Origin: Pseudolabrys sp963742345
GTDB lineage: Bacteria > Pseudomonadota > Alphaproteobacteria > Rhizobiales > Xanthobacteraceae
Direction of reading: 5' to 3'
NCBI GenBank assembly: GCA_963742345.1
Contig: CAVULO010000011.1
Span: 372,001-436,000 of the forward strand
DNA: 64,000 nt
A model generated the notes under the pieces. It was given only the letters and a program-made list of their open reading frames with translations, ran no database searches and was not told where the DNA came from. Every line of letters begins with the position of its first letter. Within the stretch, counting starts at the first letter, position 1. The position numbers were made by a program, and so were the translations under genes. Of the stretch, positions 52,418 through 62,566 are shown piece after piece.

Positions 52418-53459
52418 ATGAGCACGATAAAGCATTTTGTAGTCACTCGAATTGGATTAGGGATCTACAATGAAGTTAAGCTGAGGAAGATGATAGATCT
52501 CTTCGAGGCGGTGACGCTGTCATCTCTTGCAAATCAAAGCAGCCAAGAATTCTTTAACCTAATAATTATTGACGCTCACATGCCGTCGGCTGCGCGGATG
52601 AGACTCTGAAAAGCTGCTTGATGGTTGCTCAAACTGTTTTCTAGTGTCGATCGATGTAACACGCCTCATCCAAGTTCGTGTCGGGTGTTTCGATTGGGTC
52701 TGGGACCACTGCCAGGATTTTATCTTGGAAACAGGTCTTCTCGACGATCCGCGTGATTACATTGTCTCATCAATTTTAGATGCAGATGATGCCTGGCACC
52801 GAGATGTTATATCTTCAATCAATAGCATCTTTGCGCAGCGTCTTTCTAAACTGCGTTCAATGGAAAAGGATCGCACTACTTGGGTAAGGCACAGCTCTGG
52901 AATGGCGGTGACATTCCCCCGTGGTTACCAATGGTATATTGCGGCAAATAAGCTTGCGTTCCTGACAATGGAGTTTCACAGCATGGCCGTTTTCGTAACG
53001 GCTCGCTTTTCAAGTGGAATTTCCGCTTGCTCAAGCAGACATAGCCAATGGCGAGAATACTCCAAAGTTTTGCAATTCGACGTGGGTGCTGAGGGACTCG
53101 ATCGGCAGATGTGGGTTTATGGCCGACATGACGAAGGGGTAGTTCCTTGGAACGCCTTGCAAGGCATGCAGATTGACGCCAAGTTGGAGAAAGAACTTTC
53201 TGCTGCTTTCGGTATCGATATGGAAAAGGTTCGGCAATGGTGCTCGGCTTATCCGATCGGCTCAAATTCTGCGTATTCAGGTCAACATACGACAGGTGAG
53301 CAATACGATCGTATTTTTCGCATTGCGGGATTGAATCGCAAGGTCCGAGCGCTGAGGAATTGCCTCAATCTCCAGATTTCCGATTCGACCGCTATGAACG
53401 AAGAAATTAAGCGGTGCGAGGTAGAACGCGAGCGCCTCATCGAAAAGCTTCAAGGCTGA
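52418..53459 (+). CDS. Putative rhamnosyltransferase-like glycosyltransferase, one-base frameshift
   Basis: About 347 codons. The first frame (52418 to 52609) begins MSTIKHFVVTRIGLGIYNE and runs to HMPSAARMRL; the second continues EKLLDGCSNCFLVSID to the stop at 53459. Removing one T at 52605-52607 (CTCTGAA to CTCGAA or CTTGAA) joins them. Features of the PF11316 (rhamnosyltransferase-like) group are the N-terminal HFVVTR, the middle IIIDAHMP and the metal-binding ILDADDAWHRDVISS. The C-terminus ends in a charged coiled segment. The stretch is visibly more A/T-rich than the main operon, suggesting transfer. Either a pseudogene or a sequencing slip. Confidence 0.68.
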
Positions 53460-53573
53460 CCAATCTCACGAAAAATAATCGTGGCTGCCCGTTTGCAAAG
53501 ATTTTCCAGATCTGCTGCAAGTTAGGCATTTTGGAGGATGCGGTATGGCTGCGCAGCGCAAGTCGAACGATGG

Positions 53574-54067
53574 TCAAGTTGGATTCTTAACGACCGGCCA
53601 GGACATTCCATACAATACGCCAAACGATGGCAACGCCGCGATCGACGGCGTATGATTGATATCAATTGCACAATCAACTCCATATTCAACGCCGTGGATA
53701 AAGACATCGGCGATAATTTCAACTTTGTCATCGCAGTACGTCAGTCTCGAACCCTCTGGCAGTATGATCCAACAATCATATGCCGGACCCCCGAGCGGAC
53801 ACTCGAATTTGATTTTGATGAATCCGAAGGCTTCGATGCGGCGTCCCTTCAATCGCAATTGAACAGGGTTCCAAATAACCTGCCGCGTCCAGACATCCGC
53901 ACGAGACTTATCTAGGGGCTGTTGCAGTTGAACATTGATCGTTCCGAATTGACTGCAGCTTTGCGATCTCCGGGAAATGGGCACGCGAGAAGCGGAATCA
54001 GGATGGAATTATTTCTGCCCGCGTTGCCATCGCCACGAATAATCTTTCCGGTGATTCTAATGGCCAT
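53574..54067 (-). pseudogene. Degraded coding remnant, possibly riboflavin-kinase-like fold
   Basis: Protein-like pieces in successive frames from the ATG at 54067: MAIRITGKIIRGDGNAGRNN, then HFPEIAKLQS, then GTINVQLQQPLDKSRADVW and AYDCWIILPEGSRLTYCDDK with VEIIADVFI. The order and the GTINVQL and VEIIA segments recall the CTP-dependent riboflavin kinase / DUF120 fold, in which a GTLNVKL strand binds nucleotide. This is resemblance by eye only and could be wrong. At least two frame changes make it a pseudogene. The true 3' end is uncertain. Confidence 0.4.
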
Positions 54068-54384
54068 ACTCGTCTCTGAAGGATTCCGCCCGCTGGGCAA
54101 TCGAGAATTGGAGCCGTCAGAGTCCATCCACCCAGCGCGATTGTGACGTGCTCGATGTGGTGCTCAAGTCGGCTCCGCAGCACGAACCTGCATGCAAGCG
54201 AGCAGCCGTCGTTTGTCTTAGCCGACGGACGGCAGTATCGCAGCAACGTTAAGTTGTCGCAAAGCCTCGGTCGTTGCTGTCGGCGACCGATCGGCTGCGC
54301 CTCGCCGCTACCGCGTGCACCGGGCAGGGCCGGATTGATCAAGCACTGGTCAAGCTCGGAGCATCAGTCCTGCCCAATAAATGC

Positions 54385-54415
54385 TGCGGGCCCGGAACTA
54401 GGCTCCGGGCCCGCA
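54385..54415 (-). terminator. Strong hairpin, likely terminator of the outer-membrane-protein pseudogene
   Basis: A perfect 12-bp stem (TGCGGGCCCGGA at 54385-54396, complement at 54404-54415) with a 7-base loop. On the minus strand it follows the broken outer membrane protein gene by 25 bases and is followed by a short T-rich run (GCATTTATT). This is what a Rho-independent terminator of that gene would look like, and it is intact although the gene is not. Confidence 0.72.
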
Positions 54416-54439
54416 CAGATCGCAGAATTCACCCGACGA

Positions 54440-55189
54440 TCACCAACGGTAAACGAGACCCATCCTGCCCACGATGACCTCGTGATGGAAAGATCGGTGA
54501 CGTACGCGGCCGCGCTGCCGCCGCACGGGATTAGGTCGCCGGTGGCCGATTTACGCCCGAGATCGTAATAGAGCGCTTCGGCCTTAATCGACCAGTTCCG
54601 GTTGAGCTTATGCTCGACACCGCCACCGGCTACCCAGCCGATCTTGGGTCAGTTGAGAGCGCCGTAGTTGTAAAAGCCTGAAGTCGTTGAAACGAAGTGT
54701 TAGACTTGAGCCCACCAAGCGCCACACCACCGGTGACGTAGACCAGCGTGTTGTCAACCGCCAAACCCATCCGCCCGCGGAAAGATGCCAACCAATCTAT
54801 CTTTGCCTGGTGGAGTAAAATGCTTACCCCGCTGGCCCTAGTCTGGGTGTGTTTTCAGACCGGTCCAGGTCCAATCCGCTGCGACGCCATAGACGAAGGA
54901 GCGATCCTGCCAATCGTAGCCGACTTCGACACCGCCACCGCGCCCGTCGCGCTGGCCGCGCAAGCGGAGTTATAGTGACCGCACGGATCTACGGAATTGC
55001 AGAGCCCGTGTTGGTGGCGGTTTCATTCATCCGGCCGACGCCGACGATGCCGGCGATATATGGACCGGTCCAGTTTGCGTAGGGAATAGCTGGCACCATC
55101 GGCGCCGCCTTTGACGGCAGATCAGCGGCGAAAGCTGCGCCACCCGAAAGCGCCACCAAGGCCGTCGTAGTTAGAAGTAATTTTCTCAT
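54440..55189 (-). pseudogene. Outer membrane beta-barrel protein (Omp25/Omp31-like), frameshifted
   Basis: The start is MRKLLLTTTALVALSGGAAFA followed by ADLPSKAAPMVPA, a clear Sec signal peptide with AFA-A cleavage and the usual rhizobial OMP N-terminus. The first frame ends at 54989. Later pieces in other frames carry VEVGYDWQDRSFVYGVAADWT, GRMGLAVDNTLVYVTGGVALGG, GGGVEHKLNRNWSIKAEALYYDLGR and the closing VGRMGLVYRW with a C-terminal aromatic residue and a stop at 54440. The length if repaired would be about 249 residues, as in the family. Several frame changes and stops show it is not functional. Confidence 0.82.
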
Positions 55190-55572
55190 TTGGAACTCCC
55201 CGTGTGAAGGCAAGACATGGGTCGCCGAGACGCGATCACTTCACAGATGAAACTCTCTTAGCCCCGCCCACCAGTTGTGATCAGCACTTTTATAATTAGC
55301 TCGAAAACCCAAAGGAGTCTGTGACAAATGGGCAACTGTTAATGGAATAATGTTAAACTGGTATAACAAAGTGAAGCGACAACGTTGTAACATATTGAGA
55401 TTACAAGCGTTTTCCGATCAGTGGCTGGCTGCGCGTAAACCCGAGCCGGAGCGCAAAACCAAATGCCTCGGCTTTCGTTCACCGCAATAGGTTTTCAACT
55501 CCCTCGCTCACTCGTAATTTTCTATGCACTGGCTAGTTGAATCCGCGTTTGAGCGATTAGCCCATAAAAACA
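55190..55572. other. Intergenic region without a recognised gene
   Basis: About 380 bp between two pseudogenes. The part next to the outer membrane protein start (55250-55420) is A/T-rich and likely held its promoter; AATTATAAAAGTG on the minus strand (about 55285-55298) is a possible -10 region but cannot be confirmed. Nothing else is recognised. Confidence 0.4.
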
Positions 55573-57494
55573 TTACGTTAGACGACCCTCGTCAAGGCCG
55601 ATAAGTTCGTCAGCAACGCGCATGACAACGCTTTCCCATTCGCCAACCTTTGGCTGTCGGAACAGTCTTGCGGTCGGATACCAAGGATTATCCTCGCGAA
55701 TCGAGCGTCCAGCGCCAGTCGCTCACGTGCTCCAGTAAAACCCACACCGGCCGGCCCAGCGCTCCTGCCAGGTGAACGGGCGCCGTGTCGGACGATATTA
55801 CCAAGTCGAGCTGCGACATGATTGCCGCTGTGTCGCTGAAATCCGCAAGCTTGTCTCCGAGATGAATAAGCTGCGGATGGTTGCGCAAAATCTCTTGGTC
55901 ACCAGCGCGCAGGTCCTTCTGGATGCTGACAAACTGTAATCCTGGCATCGAAAGCAATGGCATAAGACGCACCAATCCAATGGAACGCGTCGCGGTCATT
56001 GGCGAAATCCGGATTGCCGCCCCACACCAATCCGATCCGCGGCATCTGCGACTTCGGCAATTGATTTGCCCAGATAGCCACACGCTCTTCTGGGGCGGAC
56101 AGATAGGGTGTACTTGCCGGAATTGTTTCCAGCCGTGTCTTGAACGCGAGCGGCAAACTGAGCAGCGGGCAATGCAAATCGAACGGCGGCAGTTCCTCAC
56201 CTTTGCCGATCACTCTATCGGCGCCCTTGACACCCGAGAGCAGCATTTTCAGTTCGGGCTGTACCTCAACGATAACCTTTGCACCCAGGGCAGCAACCAG
56301 CGGCACGTAGCGCACGAATTGAATGGTGTCGCCAAAACCTTGTTCGGCATGAAGCAGGATCGTCTTGCCTTCGATCGGCTGCTCGCCGAGCCAAAGCGAC
56401 TGCTGCGGGAAGTCATGTGACCTCACCCACGAAGCGTTGACCTTCCAGCGCCATTCGTATTCCTTCCAGCCCTGGTCATAGTCGCCGACGCGGAGCAAAG
56501 CGAGAGCCCGATTCCAGTGCGCCTTCGCAGATTCCGGCGCGATCGTCAGTGCTTGATCGTAGCTCGCGAGCGCTTCTGCGTGCCGTTGCAACGCGGCAAG
56601 CACGGTGCCTCGGTCATCCAGAACATCGGCATCATCGGGGGTTACCGCGAAGGCTTGGTCAAAACAGTCGAGCGCTTCCTCATAGCGGTTCAAAGTTACA
56701 AGGGCGCCGCCGCGTTTGAAAATAAGGTAGAGATCGCCAGGCTTGATCTCCAGAGCTCGATCAAAGCACGCCAGCGCTTCCTCGCCACGACCCAAATTCA
56801 ACAGCGCAGTACCGCGGTCCTTCAGCGCGGAGAGATCATTGGGGTTGAGGGCTAATGCCTTGTCGTAGCTCTGCAACGCCTCGATCTCGACGATTAAGAC
56901 CCCAAAGCACATTCCCGCGATTGCTCAAGGTCGGCGCATCGTGCGGGTTGATCGCCAGGGCCTGGTCATAGCTGACCAATGCTTCCTCAAGGCGCAGCAA
57001 ATCGACCAGCGCATTGCCCCGGTTAACACAGAGCGTCGGAATAATCGGGCTTGATCGCCAAAGCTCGATCGAGACTCGCCAGTGCCTCTTCTGAACGCTT
57101 CATCCGCCATAGAACATGCCCGCGATTGTTCAGCGCCAGCAGGTTGTCGGGTTCGATCGATAGCGCCTTGTCCAGGCTTACCAGCGCTTCCTGATTGCGA
57201 TCGAGCTGCTGAAGCACCAACCCGAGATTCGAATAGGCCTGCGCTGATCTCGGATTGATTTTCAGGGCCTGGCGGATCAGGCGATGCGCTTCGTCAAGTC
57301 GCCCGCGCTGAAATTCGACCAGCCCAAGCAGGTGGAGCGCATCGAATTGCTTTTTGTTCGTCGCCAGCACCAAGCGACAGTAAAATTCGGCTTCGCCAAG
57401 ACGGCCGGCGCCATGCGCGGCCATCGCCTGTCGCAGCGGTCTCGACGGACGACGGCTGCTTGCCGCCAGGATTGTACGACGACCCGACGCTCAT
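55573..57494 (-). pseudogene. TPR-glycosyltransferase (GT9-like) protein, copy A, multiply frameshifted
   Basis: Pieces in several frames rebuild a protein of about 640 residues. An N-terminal start (MSVGSSYNPGGKQ) is followed by TPR units such as ALKINPRSAQAYSNLGLVLQ, ALSIEPDNLLALNNRGHVLW and ALALNPNDLSALKDRGTALL. A GT9/heptosyltransferase-like domain follows (WLGEQPIEGKTILLHAEQGF, then GDTIQFVRYVP, PRIGLVWGGNPDF, DLVISSDTAPVHLAGALGRP and VWVLLEHVSDWRW) and it ends near 55573. Frame changes occur at about 57430, 57035, 56900, 55985 and 55690. Such TPR-GT proteins are common in rhizobia; they may glycosylate proteins or polysaccharides. Too many lesions to be functional. Confidence 0.75.
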
Positions 57495-57561
57495 CTTGCT
57501 CTCACAGTTTGAACTGGCTGTTCCATGGGCTTACAGGAAAATGTGATTGGGAGGGAAGAGA

Positions 57562-59488
57562 TTATTTCACCACATTGTCTCCGACAATAATTGCTCGAAG
57601 CTCGCTTTTTACTTCTTCAATGAGAGCTGCCCAATTGCCAAGTTCGCGTTGCCTCACTAAACGCGCACTAGGGATACCAAGGGGTATCAGTCCGATCCAA
57701 CAGCCATCGCCAATCGGCACTATACGGGAGCAGCACCCAGACAGGCTTGCCCATGGCGCCGGCAAGATGGGCAACGCTTGTATCGATGGTGATGACAAGA
57801 TCCATCAGATCCAGTAGCGCAGCCGTATCGCTGAAATCTCTTAAATCATCCCCCAAAAAAACGATTCGACCGTCTTGCTGAAGCAATGAAACGTCCTTTT
57901 CGCTGATCTCTTTTTGCAGGCAAATCCAGTCGGCATCTGGACCAAGCAGCGCGAGAAACGTTTCCAGTGGCATTGAACGGTTATAAATATTGTGAGTCGT
58001 ACTGCCGCTCCAGATCACGCCTATTCGCGGTTTGATTTTTGGAGGTAAACGAGTTTCCCAAGCAGCTCGCAGTTCCGGGTCAGCTTTTAGTATGCTGGCC
58101 CTACTGGAATTGTTTCAAGTGTGGTCCCAAACGCCAGCGGCAGGCTCATCAATGGGCAATGATAATCAAAATCAGTTGGAGTGACGATTTGAATCGATAA
58201 CCTGTATTGTTGGGCTGATATGCTTTAACAAGGCAAGCAGCGACTCCTGCACTGATAGAATAACCCTCGCGCCCCGCGCTTCCAGGAGCTTGGCGTAACG
58301 GCAGAATTGTATCGTGTCCCCAAATCCCTGCTCACACCAAATAAAGATAGTCTTGCCTGTGATGTTTTCTGCACCGAGCCAGAGAGGCTGGGGATGAGAG
58401 TCGGCAGCGATCGGATCTGGAGCGCTTTTTACGCCATTCGTGCTCGCGCCAACCTTGCTCAAAGCGGCCCAGGAGCAATAGCAGAAAACTCTTATTGTTG
58501 TGCGCCTCGACATAATCGGGCCTGAGCGCGATTGATTTGTCGTAGGCCAGCAGCGCTTCCTCGAAACGTCTCAGGTCCTGCAGTATATTGCCACGGTTAT
58601 TGTGTGCCTCGGGAAAGTCGGGCTTGAGCGCAATCGCTTTGTCGCAACTCGCCAGCGCTTCCGCAGGACGCATCAGATACATCAATACATTGCCGCGGTT
58701 GCTGTGCGCCTCGGGAAAGTCGGGTTTAAGGGCGATTGCCCTGTCGTGACTCACCAGCGCTTCCTCAAGCTGCCTCAGGTCCTGAAGTATGTTGCCACGG
58801 GCGGTGTACGCCTCGGCGAAGAACGGATTAAGCGCGATCGCTCGGTCGTAGGCCGTCAACGCTTCCACGGGTTGCGCCAGATGGTCCAGTGCACGACCGC
58901 GGTTGTAGTATGCCTCGGGAAAGTTGGGCTTCAGCGCGATCGCCTTGTCGTAGGCCGCCAGCGCATCCACGGGTCGTTTCAGGTCCTGCAGCACAATCCC
59001 CCGATTGTAGTGCGCCTCGGCAAAGCCGGGCTTGAGCGCGATCGCCCTGTCGATCGGCCACCAACGCTTCCGCGGGCCGATTCAGGTACCTGCAGTGCAA
59101 GACCGCGGCTGTTGTAACACTCTGCATAGTCTGGCTTGAGCGCAATCGCCCTGTCGTAGGCCAAGAGCGCGTCTTTGTGACGTTTCAGTTCCTGCAAGTG
59201 CAATGCCTAGATTTCTGTGAGCGGCGGCAACGGTCGCGTCTCAGTTTGATCGCCCTCCTGAAAAAGTTCGACCGCCTGCTCCGTTCGTCCCGTTTGAGCA
59301 GCGATAATTCCGAGCCGATGCAGCGCATCAAAGTGCTTCGGCTGTTGCCGCAAAATGTCCCCATAGATCCGCTCGGCGTCCGCGAACCTCCCCTGCTGAT
59401 GCGCCGCTGTTGCATCCCTGAACTTGGCTTGCAAGGCCGCTGCGGCTGGCTTCTGCGCTTGCTGTCGCCAAAAATCTTTTTGAGGCAT
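57562..59488 (-). pseudogene. TPR-glycosyltransferase (GT9-like) protein, copy B, multiply frameshifted
   Basis: A second gene of the same architecture as copy A. It starts MPQKDFWRQQAQKPAAAALQ with RDATAAHQQGRFADAERIYG. Seven or more 34-residue TPR units follow (for example AIALKPDFPEAHNNRGNILQ). The GT9-like domain is WLGAENITGKTIFIWCEQGF, GDTIQFCRYAKLL, FSDTAALLDLMDLVITIDTS and VAHLAGAMGKPVWVLLPYSA, and it ends EEVKSELRAIIVGDNVVK at 57562. Frame changes are visible at about 59210, 59055, 58390-58440, 58080-58180 and 57680. Sequence between the breaks is well preserved, so decay appears recent. Confidence 0.75.
58528..59170. repeat. DNA-level 102-bp periodic repeats encoding TPR units
   Basis: The same 35-base motif (GCGCGATCGCCTTGTCGTAG and variants) recurs about every 102 bases, near 58528, 58628, 58732, 58832, 58934, 59036 and 59138. 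This equals one 34-residue TPR per unit. The near identity at the DNA level implies recent internal duplication or gene conversion. It is coding repeat sequence, not a CRISPR array. Confidence 0.8.
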
Positions 59489-59769
59489 CGTATACGTCTC
59501 CTAAAGCTACCTGTCATGTAATCGTCGCAGACAACGGCAAGATTGGTTTCGTCCCGAGGGGAGACGCTCACATCACGTCATTGCTCCGCTGCCATTCCTT
59601 GCCGACAAATACCATACGGTCCAAGAGCAACACACCATGATTGCGCAGGCCACCTCGCCCACCTCGATCTAGCGAATGCCGTCAGCGGTGTTCTGGACCT
59701 GCGAAATAAGGACGGCGACCAAGCGAGGCTTCGCACAAATCTCTGCTGGCGTTTTGCAACATGCCCTTC
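59489..59769. other. Intergenic region without a recognised gene
   Basis: 281 bp between the start of TPR-GT copy B and the stop of the hydrolase gene, both on the minus strand. I see no protein-like frame, no clear promoter and no strong hairpin. Confidence 0.4.
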
Positions 59770-60657
59770 TCAGACTTTACCCGCGGCGGTCGATGGATCG
59801 AGTCCGAACTGCTCCCGAAAGAATTGCCTGAGAGTACCTTTATTCCACATTGTATAGATGACGTTGTGGTCAGTCGCCTCTCGGATTTGCAAGCGCGCCA
59901 CAGGAAAGATCGTCGCGAGATGGTCGACGTCCGCTATGTCGCCTGATCGATTCCCATAGACGCAAACGAATTTGGCCGCATCGGATGCCTTGCAGGCGCA
60001 AAGGAGTTCAAACGCCGGCATCGCACGGCCCGTAGGCTCAAGCAGCCGTTGGACGTGCCAAGGAAACCTGCCGCCGATCGAGATGGCCTTGGTCCCGAGC
60101 AGCAAACCACACCGCAATGCGACGAAGCCTCCCATGCTGGTGCCGTAGCAACATACATTCTTGTAGCTATCGGGCATAAGGTCCTTGTCCAATCGAGTAA
60201 CAAGCTGGAAAAAATCCTCTGCATATTCTCGCGAGCCGTGCGCGAAGTGATTGCGGCGTGGATCTTTTAGGACCACGACGTCGAAATCTGTACTCGGGAG
60301 GAGCTGCAAGAAAAGTCCAGTTGGTATCATCAGCCGTTCGGCCTTACCCGAGAATGCGAAAACAATGCACTTGCTGGCGCTAGGGACATCTGGATCGTGA
60401 AATAGCGTTACGTCCGGAGCGACCTGTTTGCGCACATAGCGGGTAGGCACTTCGGTCTCCAGCAATTGAGAAAGGTGAAGGTTTTGCAACGCGGCTTGGG
60501 CATTCGCGAAATGGCTGCAGAGATCGCGGGCGACTAGTTGGAATTCCAAGGGTGTCAAGCTGTGCTCAGCGTCCAACAAGGCCAGCTGTCTTCGCACAAG
60601 CGACTTGTTGCCGAGAGCAAAAGCAGACCGAAGTGTTGAAAGCTTCTCAACGATCAC
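59770..60657 (-). CDS. Alpha/beta-hydrolase fold protein of the P450-ACP operon
   Basis: 295 residues starting with a GTG that overlaps the ACP stop (GTGA). The nucleophile elbow is CCYGTSMGGFVALRCG (GxSxG), preceded by a strand and a KDPRRNHFAHGSREYAEDFFQ segment; a possible catalytic histidine is in EATDHNVIYTMWN. The first 80 residues are helical and not part of the standard fold. With a carrier protein and a P450 in the same coupled operon, a thioesterase or acyltransferase role on an ACP-bound product is plausible. No closer family is recognised. Confidence 0.75.
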   Translation of the reverse strand: MIVEKLSTLRSAFALGNKSLVRRQLALLDAEHSLTPLEFQLVARDLCSHFANAQAALQNLHLSQLLETEVPTRYVRKQVAPDVTLFHDPDVPSASKCIVFAFSGKAERLMIPTGLFLQLLPSTDFDVVVLKDPRRNHFAHGSREYAEDFFQLVTRLDKDLMPDSYKNVCCYGTSMGGFVALRCGLLLGTKAISIGGRFPWHVQRLLEPTGRAMPAFELLCACKASDAAKFVCVYGNRSGDIADVDHLATIFPVARLQIREATDHNVIYTMWNKGTLRQFFREQFGLDPSTAAGKV

Positions 60658-60923
60658 GCCGCAGTTGTCCTCTGGGCGATATGTTTGGCCAGTTTGTTGA
60701 TCGAGTTATGGATTGTTAAATCCGCAGGATCAATGTCGATACTAATATCGTCTTCAAGCGCCATGCAACATTCAATTGCGGCAAGACTATCGAGCTCCAG
60801 CTCGGCAAACGTCAAATCGATGCTTGGATCGCGAAGCTTACTGCTAAGCTGCGCGTCGTTGAAGATATCACTCGCGACATCAAGAGCCCGAAGAACTTTC
60901 TTGCGCGCTTCCAGAAACGTCAT
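60654..60923 (-). CDS. Acyl carrier protein
   Basis: 89 residues from the ATG at 60923, which overlaps the P450 stop as ATGA. The phosphopantetheine serine lies in LTFAELELDSLAAIECCMAL (DSL motif) near residue 50, followed by an acidic helix (LEDDISIDIDPAD) typical of carrier proteins. Longer in-frame starts reach 60956 but overlap the P450 gene. It probably carries the substrate hydroxylated by the P450, as in BioI-type or natural-product systems where a P450 acts on a carrier-bound acyl group. Confidence 0.87.
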   Translation of the reverse strand: MTFLEARKKVLRALDVASDIFNDAQLSSKLRDPSIDLTFAELELDSLAAIECCMALEDDISIDIDPADLTIHNSINKLAKHIAQRTTAA

Positions 60924-61972
60924 GGATGCAATCTCACGGAAAGATGTGAGGGACATAGAAAGACATAATCATCCGTTCGCAGGGCGTGAGAGACGATATC
61001 GGCATACAAGGGGATTTGACTCAGGGAGGACGTGATCCCTTTCCAGAGATCGAGAGACAAGGCTTTCCCGAGACACAGGTGGCTTCCAACACCAAAAATT
61101 TGGGCTCGGTCACGAGGCGAGCCAGCATAGGCAAAAGCTTGGACATATATTCTAAGCCGATCGCCGGTGTTGAACTGCGTCTTCTGGTCACAAAAGGATT
61201 TGACCGCGATCCTCTCAATGTACGGTACACCGGTTTCCGGAGGAATTTGCGGATAGCTTATCTCGTTCAGCCGGCGACCCTGATTGTCGGAAAGGATAGA
61301 ATAAAGACTTTCGCCCAGCGTCCCGAGCAGGGTATCGCGTCCCAAAATAGCCAAAGCAAGCCGTAAGCCTACCTCATCCTCCGAGGCGTTCGGGCCCAGC
61401 TTAGCCACAATCGCGGCTCGCATAAGTCCCAACTCCACATCCACGCGTTCTCGCTTACGAGGCCCGATCGACTTGTCGAATATTGTCGAGACCGTTCGAC
61501 AGTTGGCCGCAACAATAGGTGGGACATCGGTAAGTGGCTCGGTCACGCTAAGAATAAGGGGCTCGAGGACCTGCCGGACGATCTCTACCTCGCCTTCCTG
61601 GCGAAGCGCTTTCAAATGCACTGTTAGACTGTCAGTCATGCGAGCCGAGAGATCGAACCTGCGAGCTACCAAATGTTCAGCTACGCGGCGCCGCGCCTTC
61701 CGGTGCTCTTCTTCATGGAGGCACATCGGGATATGCAAGAAAGCAAGGAGCACATTCGAGAAGTCAATTCCGAGCCGCTTCTCCAAGACCACATAGTCTT
61801 CCGAATAGGTGGCAGGCCGCGTGTCTGGCGACGCCAAGAGCCGTTCGCAACATCCGGGGTCCGTTATGATCCAAGCTTTGGTTACTGGATCGAAGATCGG
61901 GTGGGTTGCCCCGCTTAAATAGTAGGCATGTCGCTCGGGCGAACGATGAAAGGTCAGGAAGCCTTTATCCAT
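60920..61972 (-). CDS. Cytochrome P450 with atypical ExxR region
   Basis: 350 residues, about 50 shorter than most bacterial P450s. The haem-binding loop is FGVGSHLCLGKALSLDLW (FxxGxxxCxG, Cys ligand present). The I-helix region LGRDTLLGTLGESL retains an acid-threonine pair. The place where the invariant ExxR of helix K is expected reads NEISYPQIPP, that is glutamate but tyrosine instead of arginine. Further on, YIERIAVKSF may fill the usual R-x-A segment. It is first in a three-gene coupled operon with an ACP and a hydrolase-fold protein. A substrate tethered to ACP is the best guess. Confidence 0.85.
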   Translation of the reverse strand: MDKGFLTFHRSPERHAYYLSGATHPIFDPVTKAWIITDPGCCERLLASPDTRPATYSEDYVVLEKRLGIDFSNVLLAFLHIPMCLHEEEHRKARRRVAEHLVARRFDLSARMTDSLTVHLKALRQEGEVEIVRQVLEPLILSVTEPLTDVPPIVAANCRTVSTIFDKSIGPRKRERVDVELGLMRAAIVAKLGPNASEDEVGLRLALAILGRDTLLGTLGESLYSILSDNQGRRLNEISYPQIPPETGVPYIERIAVKSFCDQKTQFNTGDRLRIYVQAFAYAGSPRDRAQIFGVGSHLCLGKALSLDLWKGITSSLSQIPLYADIVSHALRTDDYVFLCPSHLSVRLHP

Positions 61973-62566
61973 TGGTGTACGCGTACTGTAGTGCAGCCCC
62001 CCAACAAACTAACACATGGGAAGTGGCCGGACCACATATGTGAGTCAAAGGCGGTCGTTCGGCCCCTTTCGCTTCATGTCTGTTTTAACTCTGAGCGCGA
62101 CCAGATCGTGAACATCGGGCAGGCCGATCCCAGCGACGCTTTGGGCAATGATCGAGCTCTAGAGATGAGACAAACGATTTGGCGCTGTTGCATTCGGGAC
62201 CACTGATCGAATTTCGGAGAGACCGTTGCGAGGCGGTCTTTTGTGCCAGGCGCTAGCGATTAATCATCTAAGTTTTTTTCCCGGGTTGGGGACGTCGTCG
62301 GATCTCAACAGCCATGTCGATAATGCCAATTCAAGCTACACGAAGTAGTCCAATCCGGGCAGGTGCCTCGATCGATTTTTGTATGGTGTAGAATTCTTGC
62401 GGTGATCGTCCTCTAAACAACTTGAGACACACTGGGCCACTCACGATGGAAAACTCGCAATTGTTAGCGACGACCTAGTCGTTAACACTGAGCTGTTGAC
62501 GGACCACTCGGCGCTCAGTACGACACGACGTTACGCCGAGACATACGGAAGCGTTGAGCTGGTCTG
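61973..62566. other. Intergenic region without a recognised gene
   Basis: About 595 bp between the divergent P450 and sulfotransferase genes. A short open frame around 61928-62206 has no recognisable product. The last 106 bp (from 62461) are the upstream part of a duplicated block that recurs before the second sulfotransferase gene and probably holds its promoter and leader. Confidence 0.45.

Noticed and set aside
58528..59170. Possible CRISPR-like array
   Set aside because: Period 102 bp with coding similarity throughout and no unique spacers; these are TPR codons.
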